From Chromatiales bacterium (lineage in GTDB: Bacteria; Pseudomonadota; Gammaproteobacteria; Chromatiales; Chromatiaceae), in the NCBI GenBank assembly GCA_024639625.1, contig JAHEIA010000064.1, forward strand, positions 1-9,949: 9,949 nucleotides of DNA, in the 5' to 3' direction. Every line of letters begins with the position of its first letter. Within the stretch, counting starts at the first letter, position 1. Of this stretch, positions 1 through 7,129 are shown piece by piece. Made by a program: the position numbers and the translations under genes. The notes beneath the pieces are model-generated. The model saw only the letters and a program-made list of their open reading frames with translations. It had not been told where the DNA came from and searched no databases.

Positions 1-315
1 TCGACCTACGCCGAGATCAAGGCCAAGAATCCCCATTTTACGAGCCTCGAACAGCCGCGTTGGAACATTGCCGCAGGCATCTATTACGATCGCATGTTGT
101 ATCGGAAGTGGCAGCAGGGCATTCCTACCGAAGATCGATTGTCCTTTGCGTTTGCCAGTTACAACGCCGGTTACGGCAATGTGCGCAAGGCGTATCGGAG
201 GGCGGAGGAGGCCCTCGGCGAATTGCGTGAATGGGCCCAGGTGGCTCCCTTCGTGCCTGGACAGACGCGACACTACGTGCGCCGCATCGCGCGCTTGATG
301 CAGCGCAAAGGCTGA
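1..315 (+). CDS. Lytic murein transglycosylase (SLT domain), C-terminal part
   Basis: This is the 3' end of a gene that enters from the left edge; the 104 visible codons end at TGA 313-315. The protein would cleave the MurNAc-GlcNAc bond of peptidoglycan in the periplasm, forming 1,6-anhydro ends. The evidence is the typical second half of the SLT fold: a helix starting IAAGIYYDRMLYRKW, then the substrate-groove signature FASYNAGYGNV, and near the C-terminus GQTRHYVRRI, which resembles the ETxxYVxxV closing helix of Slt-type enzymes. The catalytic Glu and any signal peptide would lie upstream of the window and cannot be checked. The closest subfamily (MltF-like or a small stand-alone SLT protein) is undecided. 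The gene is on the same strand as rpe but 165 bases away, so it is probably a separate unit. Confidence 0.85.
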   Translation, partial: STYAEIKAKNPHFTSLEQPRWNIAAGIYYDRMLYRKWQQGIPTEDRLSFAFASYNAGYGNVRKAYRRAEEALGELREWAQVAPFVPGQTRHYVRRIARLMQRKG

Positions 316-480
316 GTTCGCCTTGCGTGTAGGGTGGCCCAGGCGGGTCCGCGTCTTGGGCCTCTACCATCAATCGTGGCTGCAAATCGGCCCTGCTTGA
401 GGTAAATTGTACGGTTCTTGGTTTCTAGCAGCACGTTGGGCTGCCGCGCTTGCGGCGATCAACGCATCAGGAGATGAACT
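316..480 (+). promoter_or_regulatory. rpe upstream/leader region with two adjacent hairpins
   Basis: This gap should carry the promoter of the rpe-gph-trp run, but I find no convincing -35/-10 pair; TTGAGG at 397-402 has no good partner. Two short hairpins abut: GCAGC (428-432) pairs with GCTGC (440-444) across a 7-base loop, and GCCGC (443-447) pairs with GCGGC (452-456) across the loop GCTT. They share bases 443-444. The ribosome binding site AGGAGA (469-474), six bases before the rpe ATG, lies just downstream and outside both stems. Further left, GGCCCA (336-341) can pair with TGGGCC (357-362), but no U-tract follows, so I do not call it a terminator. Confidence 0.4.
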
Positions 481-1173
481 ATGGCTCAAGATCTGATTGC
501 TCCGTCCATTCTTTCGGCGGATTTCGCTCGTCTGGGCGAAGAGGTGGTGAATGTGCTCAGCGCCGGGGCAGATATCGTGCACTTCGATGTGATGGACAAT
601 CACTATGTGCCCAACCTGACGATTGGGCCGCTGGTGTGTGAGGCGCTGCGCAAGCACGGCATCACGGCCGACATCGACGTCCACCTCATGGTGAGTCCGG
701 TCGACCGAATCGTTGGCGACTTCGCGCAGGCGGGGGCGACCTACATCACGTTCCATCCGGAAGCTTCGGAGCACATCGATCGCACTCTTCAACTGATCCA
801 GGGTGAGGGCTGCAAGGCCGGGTTGGTTTTCAATCCCGCCACACCCCTGTCGCACCTGGACTATGTGCTCGACAGGATCGATATGATCCTTCTGATGTCG
901 GTGAATCCCGGGTTCGGCGGCCAGAGTTTTATCCCGTCGGCAATGCAGAAGCTCAGCCAGGCGCGCAAGATCATCGACGCGTCAGGTCGTGACATCCGCC
1001 TGGAGATCGACGGTGGGGTGAAGGTGGACAATATCGCAGAGATCAAGGCGGCGGGGGCCGATACCTTTGTCTCCGGCTCTGGGATCTTTGGCAAGGGCCA
1101 GGATAGCGATCCGCACCGTTACGACACTATCATCAGTCAGATGCGCGAAGAACTGGCGAAAGTGGCCCGATAG
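481..1173 (+). CDS. rpe: Ribulose-phosphate 3-epimerase
   Basis: This enzyme interconverts D-ribulose 5-phosphate and D-xylulose 5-phosphate in the cytosol, in the non-oxidative pentose phosphate pathway and, in autotrophs, the Calvin cycle. The 230-residue length is normal for this TIM-barrel family. Expected signatures run in order: [15 protein letters not shown] near the N-terminus, [12 protein letters not shown] (metal and acid/base residues His34 and Asp36), DVHLMV (His68), the phosphate-binding loop [12 protein letters not shown] (139-150), LEIDGGV (Asp177) and FVSGSGIFG. All four metal/catalytic positions are present. The ATG start is supported by AGGAGA at 469-474 with six bases of spacing. 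It is the first gene of a tight same-strand run with gph and the trp genes, and the rpe-gph-trpE order is common in gammaproteobacteria. Confidence 0.97.
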   Translation: MAQDLIAPSILSADFARLGEEVVNVLSAGADIVHFDVMDNHYVPNLTIGPLVCEALRKHGITADIDVHLMVSPVDRIVGDFAQAGATYITFHPEASEHIDRTLQLIQGEGCKAGLVFNPATPLSHLDYVLDRIDMILLMSVNPGFGGQSFIPSAMQKLSQARKIIDASGRDIRLEIDGGVKVDNIAEIKAAGADTFVSGSGIFGKGQDSDPHRYDTIISQMREELAKVAR

Positions 1174-1191
1174 CCGGGAAGGATCTATCGT

Positions 1192-1872
1192 ATGCTGGGT
1201 AAGAAACCAAAGATGGTATTGATCGATCTGGACGGCACGCTGGTGGACAGCGTGCCGGACCTCGCCTTCTGCGTAGATGCCATGATGGCACGGCTCGATC
1301 TGCCGCCGCATGGCGAGCGCAAGGTGCGGGACTGGGTAGGCAACGGTGTCGAGCGGTTGGTGAGACGGGCGCTGACAGGTCAGCTCGAGGGTGAGCCGGA
1401 TGAGGCCCTTTTTCAACGGGCCTACCCTATCTTCCTCGAGTTGTATGCAGAGAACACTGCGCAGCGCTCGCGGCTCTATCCTGGGGTGCGAGAGGGGCTC
1501 GACTACCTGAAGGCGAAGGGCTACGCGCTCGGATGCGTCACCAACAAGGCGGCCCAGTTCACCGAGCCGCTGCTCAAGGCGCTCGGCATCTACGACCGTT
1601 TCGCTATCCTGATCAGCGGTGACACGCTGCCGCGAAAAAAGCCCGATCCGCTCCCCCTGTTGCACGCCGCCGAATTCTTCCGCGTAGCGCCGTCGGAAGC
1701 GCTGATGGTCGGCGACTCCGTGAGTGACGTGAAGGCGGCCCGCGCGGCCGGGTTTCACATCGTGTGCATGAGCTACGGATATAATCACGGCAGCGATATT
1801 CGGCTGGCCGACCCCGATGGCGTGATCGATTCTTTGGCGGAGCTGCGGGGGCTGCTCGAGCGCGCGGCGTAG
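1192..1872 (+). CDS. gph: Phosphoglycolate phosphatase (HAD superfamily)
   Basis: This enzyme hydrolyses 2-phosphoglycolate, a product of RuBisCO oxygenation and of repair of oxidised DNA ends, to glycolate. It has 226 residues, usual for Gph/CbbZ. HAD motifs are complete: motif I DLDGT with nucleophile Asp12 and acid Asp14, followed by LVDS; motif II Thr117 in CVTNK; the motif III lysine in RKKPDP (Lys150); and motif IV GDSVSD with Asp175 and Asp179. The helical cap of the PGP type lies at about residues 19-90. AAGGA at 1179-1183 lies eight bases before the ATG; a second in-frame ATG at 1213 is possible but less well placed. It starts 18 bases after rpe. Its context with rpe and trpE favours Gph over other HAD phosphatases, although substrate cannot be proven from sequence. 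Confidence 0.92.
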   Translation: MLGKKPKMVLIDLDGTLVDSVPDLAFCVDAMMARLDLPPHGERKVRDWVGNGVERLVRRALTGQLEGEPDEALFQRAYPIFLELYAENTAQRSRLYPGVREGLDYLKAKGYALGCVTNKAAQFTEPLLKALGIYDRFAILISGDTLPRKKPDPLPLLHAAEFFRVAPSEALMVGDSVSDVKAARAAGFHIVCMSYGYNHGSDIRLADPDGVIDSLAELRGLLERAA

Positions 1873-1932
1873 TGGCGCGGTCGAGAGCCACGAACCTCCA
1901 ACGAGAACCCCAGATCGAGCCAGGCAGGTACC
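1873..1932 (+). other. gph-trpE spacer with weak hairpin, no attenuator
   Basis: This 60-base gap is the widest inside the operon. GTGGC (1872-1876, starting in the gph stop codon) can pair with GCCAC (1887-1891) over a 10-base loop, with no following U-tract. I see no leader peptide with repeated Trp codons and no clear promoter. The trpE ribosome site is weak: AGG at 1922-1924 and again at 1926-1928. This suggests trpE is read from transcripts starting upstream. Confidence 0.3.
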
Positions 1933-3438
1933 ATGACCCCGCAAGAGTTTGCCGCCTTGGCGGCACAGGGTTTCAATCGCATCCCCGTAGTCTGCGAGGT
2001 GCTCGCCGACCTCGACACGCCCCTCAGCGTGTATCTGAAGTTGGTGGACGGTCCCTATTCCTATCTCTTCGAGTCGGTGCAAGGAGGGGAGAAGTGGGGT
2101 CGCTACTCCATCATCGGATTGCCCTGTCGTTCGCTGCTGCGCGTGCACGGCCGCAGGGCCACTGTGGAGAGCGCCGGACAGCTCCTGGAGGAGCATGATA
2201 CGGCGGATCCGCTGGCCTTTGTCGAGGCCTTCCGGGGCCGCTACAAGGTGGCGGAGAACAGCCGACTCCCCCCCCGGTTCTCCGGTGGCCTGGTCGGCTA
2301 TTTCGGCTACGACACGATCCGCTATATCGAACCTAAACTGGCGGATTGTCCCAACGCCGACCAGCTCGATTCGCCGGATATCCTGCTCATGGTGTCCGAC
2401 GAGTTGGTGGTGTTCGATAATCTGCGGGGCCGGATGTACGTCATCGTCCACCAGGACCCCACTCAGGGCGGTACGCTGCAGCGGGCGGAGCAGCGCATCC
2501 GGGACCTGATTCAGCGCATGCAGCGGGGAGCGCCGCGACGCTCCTCTGAGGCCCCGCGCGCGGTGAGTGAAGCGGATTTTGTTTCCGGTTTTACCGAGCA
2601 GGGATACCGGAGCGCGGTGGAGCGGATCAAGCGCTACATCCTCGACGGCGATTGCATGCAGGTGGTGCTCTCGCAGCGCTTGTCGATACCCTACGGGGCG
2701 CCTCCCCTCGATCTTTACCGCGCACTTCGCGGCTTGAATCCCTCGCCCTATATGTATTTTCTTGATCTCGCGGATTTCCATGTGGTGGGCTCTTCGCCCG
2801 AGATCCTCACCCGGCTCGAGGACGGGCTGGTCACCGTGAGGCCCATCGCCGGCACGCGCCGCCGTGGTTATACGGACGCGGAGGACCGGGCCTTGGAGAG
2901 CGAACTGCTGGCGGATCCGAAGGAACTGGCGGAGCACCTGATGCTAATCGACCTGGGTCGCAATGACGTCGGGCGGGTGGCCAAGATCGGCAGCGTGCGC
3001 CTGACCGACAAGATGATCGTGGAACGCTATTCCCATGTCATGCATATCGTGTCCAATGTGGTCGGAGAATTGCGCGACGGCATGAGTGCAATCGACGTGC
3101 TACGGGCGACTTTTCCCGCTGGTACCGTGTCCGGGGCGCCGAAGATCCGCGCCATGGAGATCATCGACGAATTGGAGCCAGTGAAACGCGGGGTCTATTC
3201 CGGTGCCGTGGGTTATCTTGCCTGGAACGGCAACATGGATACCGCAATTGCGATCCGAACCGCAGTGATCAAGAACCAGGTCCTGCACATCCAGGCGGGC
3301 GCCGGCATCGTTGCGGACTCGCTGCCGGACCTGGAATGGAAAGAGACCATGAATAAGGGTCGAGCCATTTTTCGCGCGGTTTCGATGGCCGAGGCCGGCT
3401 TGGATCGCCACGCCTGTGATGACGGCGAGGAGCGCTGA
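1933..3438 (+). CDS. trpE: Anthranilate synthase component I
   Basis: TrpE aminates chorismate and eliminates pyruvate to give anthranilate, the first committed step of tryptophan synthesis, using ammonia delivered by TrpG. At 501 residues it has the full family length. The N-terminal domain carries LFES (45-48) within [10 protein letters not shown], equivalent to the LLES tryptophan-binding motif, so feedback inhibition is expected. The C-terminal chorismate-binding domain (about 215-485) contains PIAGTRRRG (304-312), [11 protein letters not shown] (340-350), [11 protein letters not shown] (394-404), GAVGYL (424-429) and [10 protein letters not shown] (454-463), with the Glu/Lys of LEWKETMNK after it. 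Its neighbours trpG and trpD identify it as TrpE rather than PabB. The ATG is preceded only by a weak AGGCAGGT sequence, consistent with read-through from gph. Confidence 0.97.
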   Translation: MTPQEFAALAAQGFNRIPVVCEVLADLDTPLSVYLKLVDGPYSYLFESVQGGEKWGRYSIIGLPCRSLLRVHGRRATVESAGQLLEEHDTADPLAFVEAFRGRYKVAENSRLPPRFSGGLVGYFGYDTIRYIEPKLADCPNADQLDSPDILLMVSDELVVFDNLRGRMYVIVHQDPTQGGTLQRAEQRIRDLIQRMQRGAPRRSSEAPRAVSEADFVSGFTEQGYRSAVERIKRYILDGDCMQVVLSQRLSIPYGAPPLDLYRALRGLNPSPYMYFLDLADFHVVGSSPEILTRLEDGLVTVRPIAGTRRRGYTDAEDRALESELLADPKELAEHLMLIDLGRNDVGRVAKIGSVRLTDKMIVERYSHVMHIVSNVVGELRDGMSAIDVLRATFPAGTVSGAPKIRAMEIIDELEPVKRGVYSGAVGYLAWNGNMDTAIAIRTAVIKNQVLHIQAGAGIVADSLPDLEWKETMNKGRAIFRAVSMAEAGLDRHACDDGEER

Positions 3439-3440
3439 TC

Positions 3441-4022
3441 GTGCTGTTGATGATCGACAACTACGACTCCTTTACCTACAACCTTGTGCAATATTTCGGG
3501 GAGCTGGGAGCGGATGTCCACGTTTACCGGAACGATGAGCTAGCGATCGAGGATATCGACCGGCTGAATCCGCGTCACTTGGTGGTTTCCCCTGGCCCCT
3601 GCACCCCCGCCGAGGCCGGGGTCTCGGTGGCGGCGATTCGTGCCTATGCCGGGCGCATCCCGATCCTCGGCGTTTGCCTCGGACACCAATGCATCGGGCA
3701 GGCTTTCGGCGGTCGCATCGTACACGCGGGGCGGGTGATGCACGGCAAGACTTCGCAGATTCAACACCGCGACGTCGGCGTCTTCAGCGGGTTGCGCAAT
3801 CCGTTTGAGGCGACACGTTATCATTCGCTGGTGATCGAGCAGGAAAGCTTGCCCGATTGTCTGGAGGTGACCGCGTGGACCCGGCGCGAGGACGGATCCG
3901 TGGATGAGATCATGGGGGTTCGTCACAAACAGCACCGGGTGCAGGGGGTGCAGTTTCACCCCGAGTCCATTCTTACGCAGCAGGGCCACGATCTGTTGCG
4001 CAATTTTCTCCAAGGCCGATGA
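3441..4022 (+). CDS. trpG: Anthranilate synthase component II (glutamine amidotransferase)
   Basis: TrpG hydrolyses glutamine and channels ammonia to TrpE in the anthranilate synthase complex; related proteins also serve PabB in folate synthesis. The class I amidotransferase triad is intact: nucleophile Cys79 in GVCLGHQ, and His173 and Glu175 in VQFHPES. The oxyanion-loop motif PGPCTP is at 51-56. Length is 193 residues, typical of stand-alone TrpG/PabA, with no fusion to TrpD as in E. coli. The start is GTG at 3441: it gives the family N-terminus [14 protein letters not shown], lies two bases after the trpE stop, and has GAGGAG at 3427-3432 eight bases upstream, inside the end of trpE. An ATG at 3450 would clip three residues. 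The tight spacing implies translational coupling to trpE, fitting a stoichiometric complex. Confidence 0.96.
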   Translation: MLLMIDNYDSFTYNLVQYFGELGADVHVYRNDELAIEDIDRLNPRHLVVSPGPCTPAEAGVSVAAIRAYAGRIPILGVCLGHQCIGQAFGGRIVHAGRVMHGKTSQIQHRDVGVFSGLRNPFEATRYHSLVIEQESLPDCLEVTAWTRREDGSVDEIMGVRHKQHRVQGVQFHPESILTQQGHDLLRNFLQGR

Positions 4023-4023
4023 G

Positions 4024-4040
4024 CCTGTTGCCAACAGGGG
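4024..4040 (+). promoter_or_regulatory. Small hairpin overlapping the trpD ribosome binding site
   Basis: Immediately after the trpG stop, CCTGTTG-C-CAACAGG (4024-4038) forms a perfect inverted repeat; as RNA it would fold as CCTGT paired with ACAGG around a five-base loop. The only plausible trpD ribosome site, AGGGG (4036-4040), nine bases before ATG 4050, shares its AGG with the 3' arm. Ribosomes finishing trpG would melt it, so it could make trpD translation depend on trpG translation. The structure is seen; the role is inferred. Confidence 0.4.
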
Positions 4041-4049
4041 CCCTTTAGT

Positions 4050-5075
4050 ATGGATATGCAGAGTGCGCTCAAGCGGATCATCGATCGACGGGATCTGTCT
4101 GCGGACGAAATGACGCAGGTGATGCGGGGCGTCATGACGGGCGCCGCCACACCCGCTCAGATCGCTGGCCTTCTGGTGGCTCTGCGAATGAAGGGCGAAA
4201 CCGTTACCGAGATTGCGGCGGCGGCAGGGGTGATGCGGGAGCTCGCCAGCGGGGTGGATATTGCCGACCTGAGCCACGCCGTTGACATCGTTGGTACCGG
4301 CGGGGATGCATCGAGTACCTTCAATATTTCAACCACCAGCATCTTCGTCGCCGCTGCCGCGGGTTGCCATGTCGCCAAGCACGGAAACCGTTCGGTTTCC
4401 AGTAAATCCGGCAGCGCGGACGTCTTGGAAGCGGCCGGGATACGACTTGATCTGACACCCGAGCAGGTGGCCCGTTGTGTGCGCGAGGTGGGGGTGGGCT
4501 TCATGTTCGCGCCAGCGCACCACACGGCCATGAAGCACGCCATCGGGCCGCGTCGAGAGCTTGGCGTGCGCACCCTCTTCAATGTCCTTGGTCCCCTGAC
4601 CAATCCTGCGGGGGTGCCGAATCTGTTGCTGGGGGTTTTCAGTGAGGAGTTGCTGCAGCCGCTGGCCGACGTCCTGCAGCGGTTGGGCAGCCAGCATGTC
4701 TTGGTAGTCCATTCCGCCGATGGACTCGATGAGATCAGCATTGGCGACAAGACCGGCGTGGCCGAGCTCAAGGACGGCGTTGTGAGCCGCTATACGGTCA
4801 CACCCGAGCAATTCGGTCTGCAACGCGCCGATCTATCGCGCATCAGGGTGGCGAGTCCCGAGCAGAGCTTGGCGGTGATCCGCTCCGTACTCGAAGACCA
4901 CCCTGGACCTGCACGGGACATCGTTTGCCTCAACGCAGGGGCTGCCATCTATGCGGCCGGCGCTGCGCAGAGCCTGGCGGATGGCGTGCAGCTGGCAGAT
5001 CAGGCGATTTCCAGCGGCGAGGCGAGAAATCGGCTCGATCGGCTGGTGATCCTTACACAGGGGTTCGATTCTTGA
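4050..5075 (+). CDS. trpD: Anthranilate phosphoribosyltransferase
   Basis: TrpD joins anthranilate to phosphoribosyl pyrophosphate to make N-(5-phosphoribosyl)anthranilate, the second tryptophan-pathway step. The 341-residue length is typical of the stand-alone enzyme. The small N-terminal helical domain (about 1-70) leads into the PRPP-binding glycine loop DIVGTGGD (79-86), then NIST (92-95), KHGNR (110-114) and [11 protein letters not shown] (120-130). The anthranilate-site region [21 protein letters not shown] (166-186) follows, and the Asp-Glu pair in GLDEIS (227-228) would bind magnesium. The start ATG at 4050 is followed by another in-frame ATG at 4056; the first is preferred because AGGGG lies nine bases upstream. 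It begins 27 bases after trpG, and its stop overlaps by one base the ATG of a tiny ORF leading to trpC. Confidence 0.96.
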   Translation: MDMQSALKRIIDRRDLSADEMTQVMRGVMTGAATPAQIAGLLVALRMKGETVTEIAAAAGVMRELASGVDIADLSHAVDIVGTGGDASSTFNISTTSIFVAAAAGCHVAKHGNRSVSSKSGSADVLEAAGIRLDLTPEQVARCVREVGVGFMFAPAHHTAMKHAIGPRRELGVRTLFNVLGPLTNPAGVPNLLLGVFSEELLQPLADVLQRLGSQHVLVVHSADGLDEISIGDKTGVAELKDGVVSRYTVTPEQFGLQRADLSRIRVASPEQSLAVIRSVLEDHPGPARDIVCLNAGAAIYAAGAAQSLADGVQLADQAISSGEARNRLDRLVILTQGFDS

Positions 5076-5128
5076 TGGGCCCTGCGCCGCCGAAGAGGCT
5101 TGGACTGGGGGGCGTGGACGATGAATGA
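5075..5128 (+). CDS. 17-codon bridging ORF between trpD and trpC (possible coupling element)
   Basis: An ATG overlaps the trpD stop as TGATG (5073-5077) and opens a 17-codon frame ([17 protein letters not shown]) that ends at TGA 5126-5128, overlapping the first bases of trpC (ATGAATGA from 5121). It therefore spans the 45-base trpD-trpC gap exactly, handing ribosomes from one stop to the next start. AGGGG at 5059-5063 lies 11 bases before its ATG. The peptide has no recognisable function and no tryptophan. It may be chance in GC-rich DNA; if real, its job is more likely translational coupling than making a useful peptide. Confidence 0.25.
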   Translation: MGPAPPKRLGLGGVDDE

Positions 5129-5918
5129 AACCCCGGACATCCTGCGGACCATCATGCGCCACAAGGCGCAGGAGGTGCTGGAGCGAGCCGCCCGGGTGCC
5201 TCCAGCGGAACTCGCCGAGCGGGTGCGCGGGAGTGGGCCGACGCGGGGCTTCGTCGCCGCCCTAGAGTCCAGGATCCGGTCCGGTGGATCGGCGGTGATC
5301 GCCGAAATCAAGAAGGCTTCGCCAAGCAAGGGGGTCCTGCGTGCGGACTTTCGGCCTGCGGACATCGCGCGCAGCTATGCGGAGGGCGGCGCAGCCTGCC
5401 TCTCGGTTCTCACCGACGAGGAATTCTTCCAGGGGGCCGACCGGTATCTGAAGCAGGCGCGCGCCGCCTGTGACCTCCCCGTGCTGCGCAAAGACTTCGT
5501 CATGGACCCCTATCAGGTTTACGAGGCGCGAGCCATCGGCGCCGACTGCATCCTGCTCATCGCTGCCTGTCTGGGGGATGCTCAGATGAGCGAGCTTGGC
5601 GCGCTCGCGACCGAGCTTGGCTTGGATGTATTGCTGGAGGTCCACGACCGCCACGAGTTGCAGCGCGCGCTGGCTCTGCAGAGTCCGTTGGTCGGCATCA
5701 ACAACCGCGATCTGCGCAGCTTCGAGACGCGGCTCGATACCACCTTGGGACTCTTGGATGCGGTGCCGTCCGATCGCATCGTGGTGACCGAGAGCGGTAT
5801 CCTTGCGCCGCAAGACGTCGCCTTGATGCGCGAGCACGGCGTCCATGCGTTTCTAGTGGGCGAGGCATTCATGCGGTCCCCCGACCCGGGGCAGAAACTA
5901 GCGGAGCTGTTTGCCTAG
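5121..5918 (+). CDS. trpC: Indole-3-glycerol phosphate synthase
   Basis: TrpC closes the ring of CdRP with loss of CO2 and water to give indole-3-glycerol phosphate. With the start chosen here it has 265 residues, the normal monofunctional length, so it is not fused to TrpF as in E. coli. Signatures: [11 protein letters not shown] (61-71, catalytic Glu62 and Lys64), LRKDF (Lys124), LLEVHD (Glu173), GINNRDL (Asn194) and VTESGI (Glu224-Ser225), then [10 protein letters not shown] at the phosphate site. I prefer ATG 5121 over an upstream TTG at 5100 because [11 protein letters not shown] matches the usual family N-terminus and a G-rich stretch (5107-5112) lies eight bases upstream; the TTG version would add seven atypical residues. 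It is the last gene of the trp run and converges with crp. Confidence 0.96.
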   Translation: MNETPDILRTIMRHKAQEVLERAARVPPAELAERVRGSGPTRGFVAALESRIRSGGSAVIAEIKKASPSKGVLRADFRPADIARSYAEGGAACLSVLTDEEFFQGADRYLKQARAACDLPVLRKDFVMDPYQVYEARAIGADCILLIAACLGDAQMSELGALATELGLDVLLEVHDRHELQRALALQSPLVGINNRDLRSFETRLDTTLGLLDAVPSDRIVVTESGILAPQDVALMREHGVHAFLVGEAFMRSPDPGQKLAELFA

Positions 5919-5922
5919 GGAT

Positions 5923-5948
5923 GCTGAGCGACGGCGGTTCGACTCAGC
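5923..5948. terminator. Hairpin between convergent trpC and crp, possible bidirectional terminator
   Basis: GCTGAG (5923-5928) pairs with CTCAGC (5943-5948), extended inside by CGA/TCG with one bulged A, leaving a seven-base loop. It sits in the 25-base gap between the two convergent stop codons and overlaps the crp stop. No T-run follows on either strand, so as an intrinsic terminator it is weak; it may instead stop exonucleases or mark the transcript end. Confidence 0.35.
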
Positions 5949-6597
5949 GGGTGCCGAATACGACGATGGTCTTGCCCTTGACGTAAATCAGTCCCTGTTC
6001 CTCCAGGTTTTTCAGGACTCGCCCCGCCATCTCCCGGGAGCAGCCTACGATACGCCCGATTTCTTGCCGCGTGATTCGAATCTGCATGCCGTCTGGGTGC
6101 GTCATTGCATCCGGTTGTTTGCACAGGTCCAACAAGGTGTGGGCGATGCGCCCAGTTACATCAAGAAAAGCAAGATCGCTCACCTTGCGCGAGGTGTGCA
6201 GCAAGCGCTGCGACAGCTGTCCACCGAGGGCATACAGGATGTCTTTGGTGTATTCTTTCAGTTCCCCTTCGAACAGCTGCTCGAGGCGCGTGTAGGTGAT
6301 CTCCGCCATCTGGCAAGGGGTGCGCGTACGCACCAGCACACTGCGTGTGGGCTGGGGAGTGAACAGCCCCATCTCGCCGATAAAGGAACCTTTATTCAGA
6401 TAGGTCAGTATTACCTCGCGGCCCTCTTCGTCCTCGATCAATACCGCCACCGACCCGTCGATAACGAAATACAGCACATCCGCGGAATCCCCGGGGCGCA
6501 CGATGTCCGTCTTGTTCGCGTACTGCTTGCGGTGGCAATAGGCGAGCAGGTGCTGCAAAAAAGGAGGGTCTTTCGGTACTGGGCGGATGATCGTCAT
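5944..6597 (-). CDS. crp: cAMP receptor protein / Vfr-type global regulator
   Basis: This is a cytosolic dimeric transcription factor that binds cAMP and TGTGA-type DNA sites. With the chosen start it has 217 residues (from memory, E. coli Crp 210 and Pseudomonas Vfr 214). The cyclic-nucleotide beta-barrel (about 15-120) keeps the cAMP contacts Gly74-Glu75, Arg85-Ser86 and Thr135-Ser136; the dimer helix and LAFLDVTGR follow. The helix-turn-helix ITRQEIGRIVGCSREM (175-190) has the recognition residues Arg188, Glu189 and Arg193, and the C-terminus KGKTIVVFGTR is the classic Crp/Vfr ending. Start: ATG at 6597 has AAGGGA (6605-6610) seven bases upstream. Starts at 6636 (ATG) or 6645 (TTG) lie within or upstream of the promoter's -10 box. 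The gene is divergent from a YhfA-like OsmC gene, as crp and yhfA are in E. coli, and follows trpC as vfr does in Pseudomonas. Confidence 0.95.
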   Translation of the reverse strand: MTIIRPVPKDPPFLQHLLAYCHRKQYANKTDIVRPGDSADVLYFVIDGSVAVLIEDEEGREVILTYLNKGSFIGEMGLFTPQPTRSVLVRTRTPCQMAEITYTRLEQLFEGELKEYTKDILYALGGQLSQRLLHTSRKVSDLAFLDVTGRIAHTLLDLCKQPDAMTHPDGMQIRITRQEIGRIVGCSREMAGRVLKNLEEQGLIYVKGKTIVVFGTR

Positions 6598-6634
6598 GGA
6601 CAGTTCCCTTGGCTGGAGAGGGTGGTCTCGCTTC

Positions 6635-6663
6635 ATTCTAGGCAAGCTCCTGTTGTTTGTCGA
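6635..6663 (-). promoter_or_regulatory. Sigma70-type promoter of crp
   Basis: Read on the minus strand, TCGACA (6658-6663) is a 5/6 match to the -35 consensus and TAGAAT (6635-6640) a 5/6 match to the -10 consensus, with an optimal 17-base spacer. Transcription would begin near 6628, giving a leader of about 30 bases that contains the AAGGGA ribosome site before ATG 6597. This placement is the main argument against the longer crp ORF. I see no clear TGTGA-N6-TCACA operator in the crp/OsmC intergenic region, so simple autoregulation by Crp is not evident. Confidence 0.6.
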
Positions 6664-6680
6664 TCTATGCTAGGCTCGCT
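6638..6680 (+). repeat. Pair of 11-base direct repeats CTAGGCNNGCT flanking the crp promoter
   Basis: CTAGGCAAGCT (6638-6648) and CTAGGCTCGCT (6670-6680) match at nine of eleven positions and are offset by 32 bases, about three helical turns, so both face the same side of the DNA. The first overlaps the crp -10 element and the second lies just upstream of the crp -35, on the OsmC side. That geometry suits an operator pair for a regulator acting on crp, the OsmC gene or both. The repeat is seen directly; function is inference. Confidence 0.35.
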
Positions 6681-6712
6681 GCAGATCTCTGGGCGCTGGC
6701 GTGAGGGGCGGC

Positions 6713-7129
6713 ATGAAAGCACGGGTCAAGTGGGTGGAAGCGGCCACCATGGTGGGCGAATCGGGTAGTGGGCATGCGATCGTCATGGATGGTCCGCCTG
6801 AGCACGGCGGGCGGAATCTCGGGGTGCGTCCGATGGAGATGCTGTTGCTCGGGATGGGTGGGTGCACGGAGTTCGACGTCCTGCATATCCTGCGCAAGGC
6901 GCGCCAACCCGTTACAGGCTGCGAGGTGCGGCTGGAGGCGCAGCGCGCGCAGGACGACCCAAAGGTGTTTACCCGAGTCCATATCCATTTTGTCCTCTCG
7001 GGCAAGGGATTGAGTGAAAAGCACGTGGCGCGTGCGATACGGCTCAGCGCTGAGAAATACTGCTCGGCTTCGATCATGCTAGCAGCCAGCGCCGAGATCA
7101 CCCACGACTACGAGATCAGGGATGTCTGA
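6713..7129 (+). CDS. yhfA: OsmC/Ohr-family protein, YhfA type
   Basis: OsmC-fold proteins are dimeric thiol peroxidases that reduce organic hydroperoxides using two cysteines; the YhfA subgroup is conserved but its substrate is unsettled. The 138 residues closely follow E. coli YhfA as I recall it: start MKARVKWVEAATMVGESGSGH, then RPMEMLLLGMGGCTEFDV with the peroxidatic-type Cys51, and LSAEKYCSASIML with Cys117. Both active-site cysteines are present. I chose ATG 6713 over an upstream in-frame GTG at 6701 because ATG begins the family N-terminus and GAGGGG (6703-6708) supplies a ribosome site, although the spacing is short. It is divergent from crp and its last 8 bases overlap the next gene, implying co-expression with the DUF885-like protein. 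No confident promoter is seen. Confidence 0.9.
   Translation: MKARVKWVEAATMVGESGSGHAIVMDGPPEHGGRNLGVRPMEMLLLGMGGCTEFDVLHILRKARQPVTGCEVRLEAQRAQDDPKVFTRVHIHFVLSGKGLSEKHVARAIRLSAEKYCSASIMLAASAEITHDYEIRDV

Noticed and set aside
336..362. GGCCCA/TGGGCC hairpin after the lytic transglycosylase gene as an intrinsic terminator
   Set aside because: The stem is only six base pairs with a 15-base loop, and no U-tract follows.
1873..1932. trp attenuator or leader peptide ahead of trpE
   Set aside because: The gap is too short, has no run of Trp codons and has no terminator/antiterminator pair.
982..2937. 651-codon open frame on the minus strand across rpe, gph and trpE
   Set aside because: It lies wholly antisense to three strongly supported genes, shows no recognisable domain, and its composition is what codon bias of GC-rich genes produces on the opposite strand.
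5100..5120. Upstream TTG start for trpC
   Set aside because: It would add seven residues not typical of TrpC, whereas ATG 5121 gives the usual N-terminus with a ribosome site.
6557..6566. AAGGAGG ribosome-site-like sequence on the plus strand within crp
   Set aside because: No suitable start codon at normal spacing opens a credible frame; it is the complement of crp codons.
6598..6645. Longer crp start at TTG 6645 or ATG 6636
   Set aside because: The best promoter places the RNA start near 6628, downstream of both, and ATG 6597 has its own ribosome site and gives the normal Crp/Vfr length.
6598..6712. Crp autoregulatory site (TGTGA-N6-TCACA) in the crp/OsmC intergenic region
   Set aside because: Reading both strands I find no acceptable half-site pair.
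5911..6768. 285-codon open frame on the plus strand opposite crp
   Set aside because: It is the complement of a convincing Crp sequence, begins inside the end of trpC and contains no family signature.
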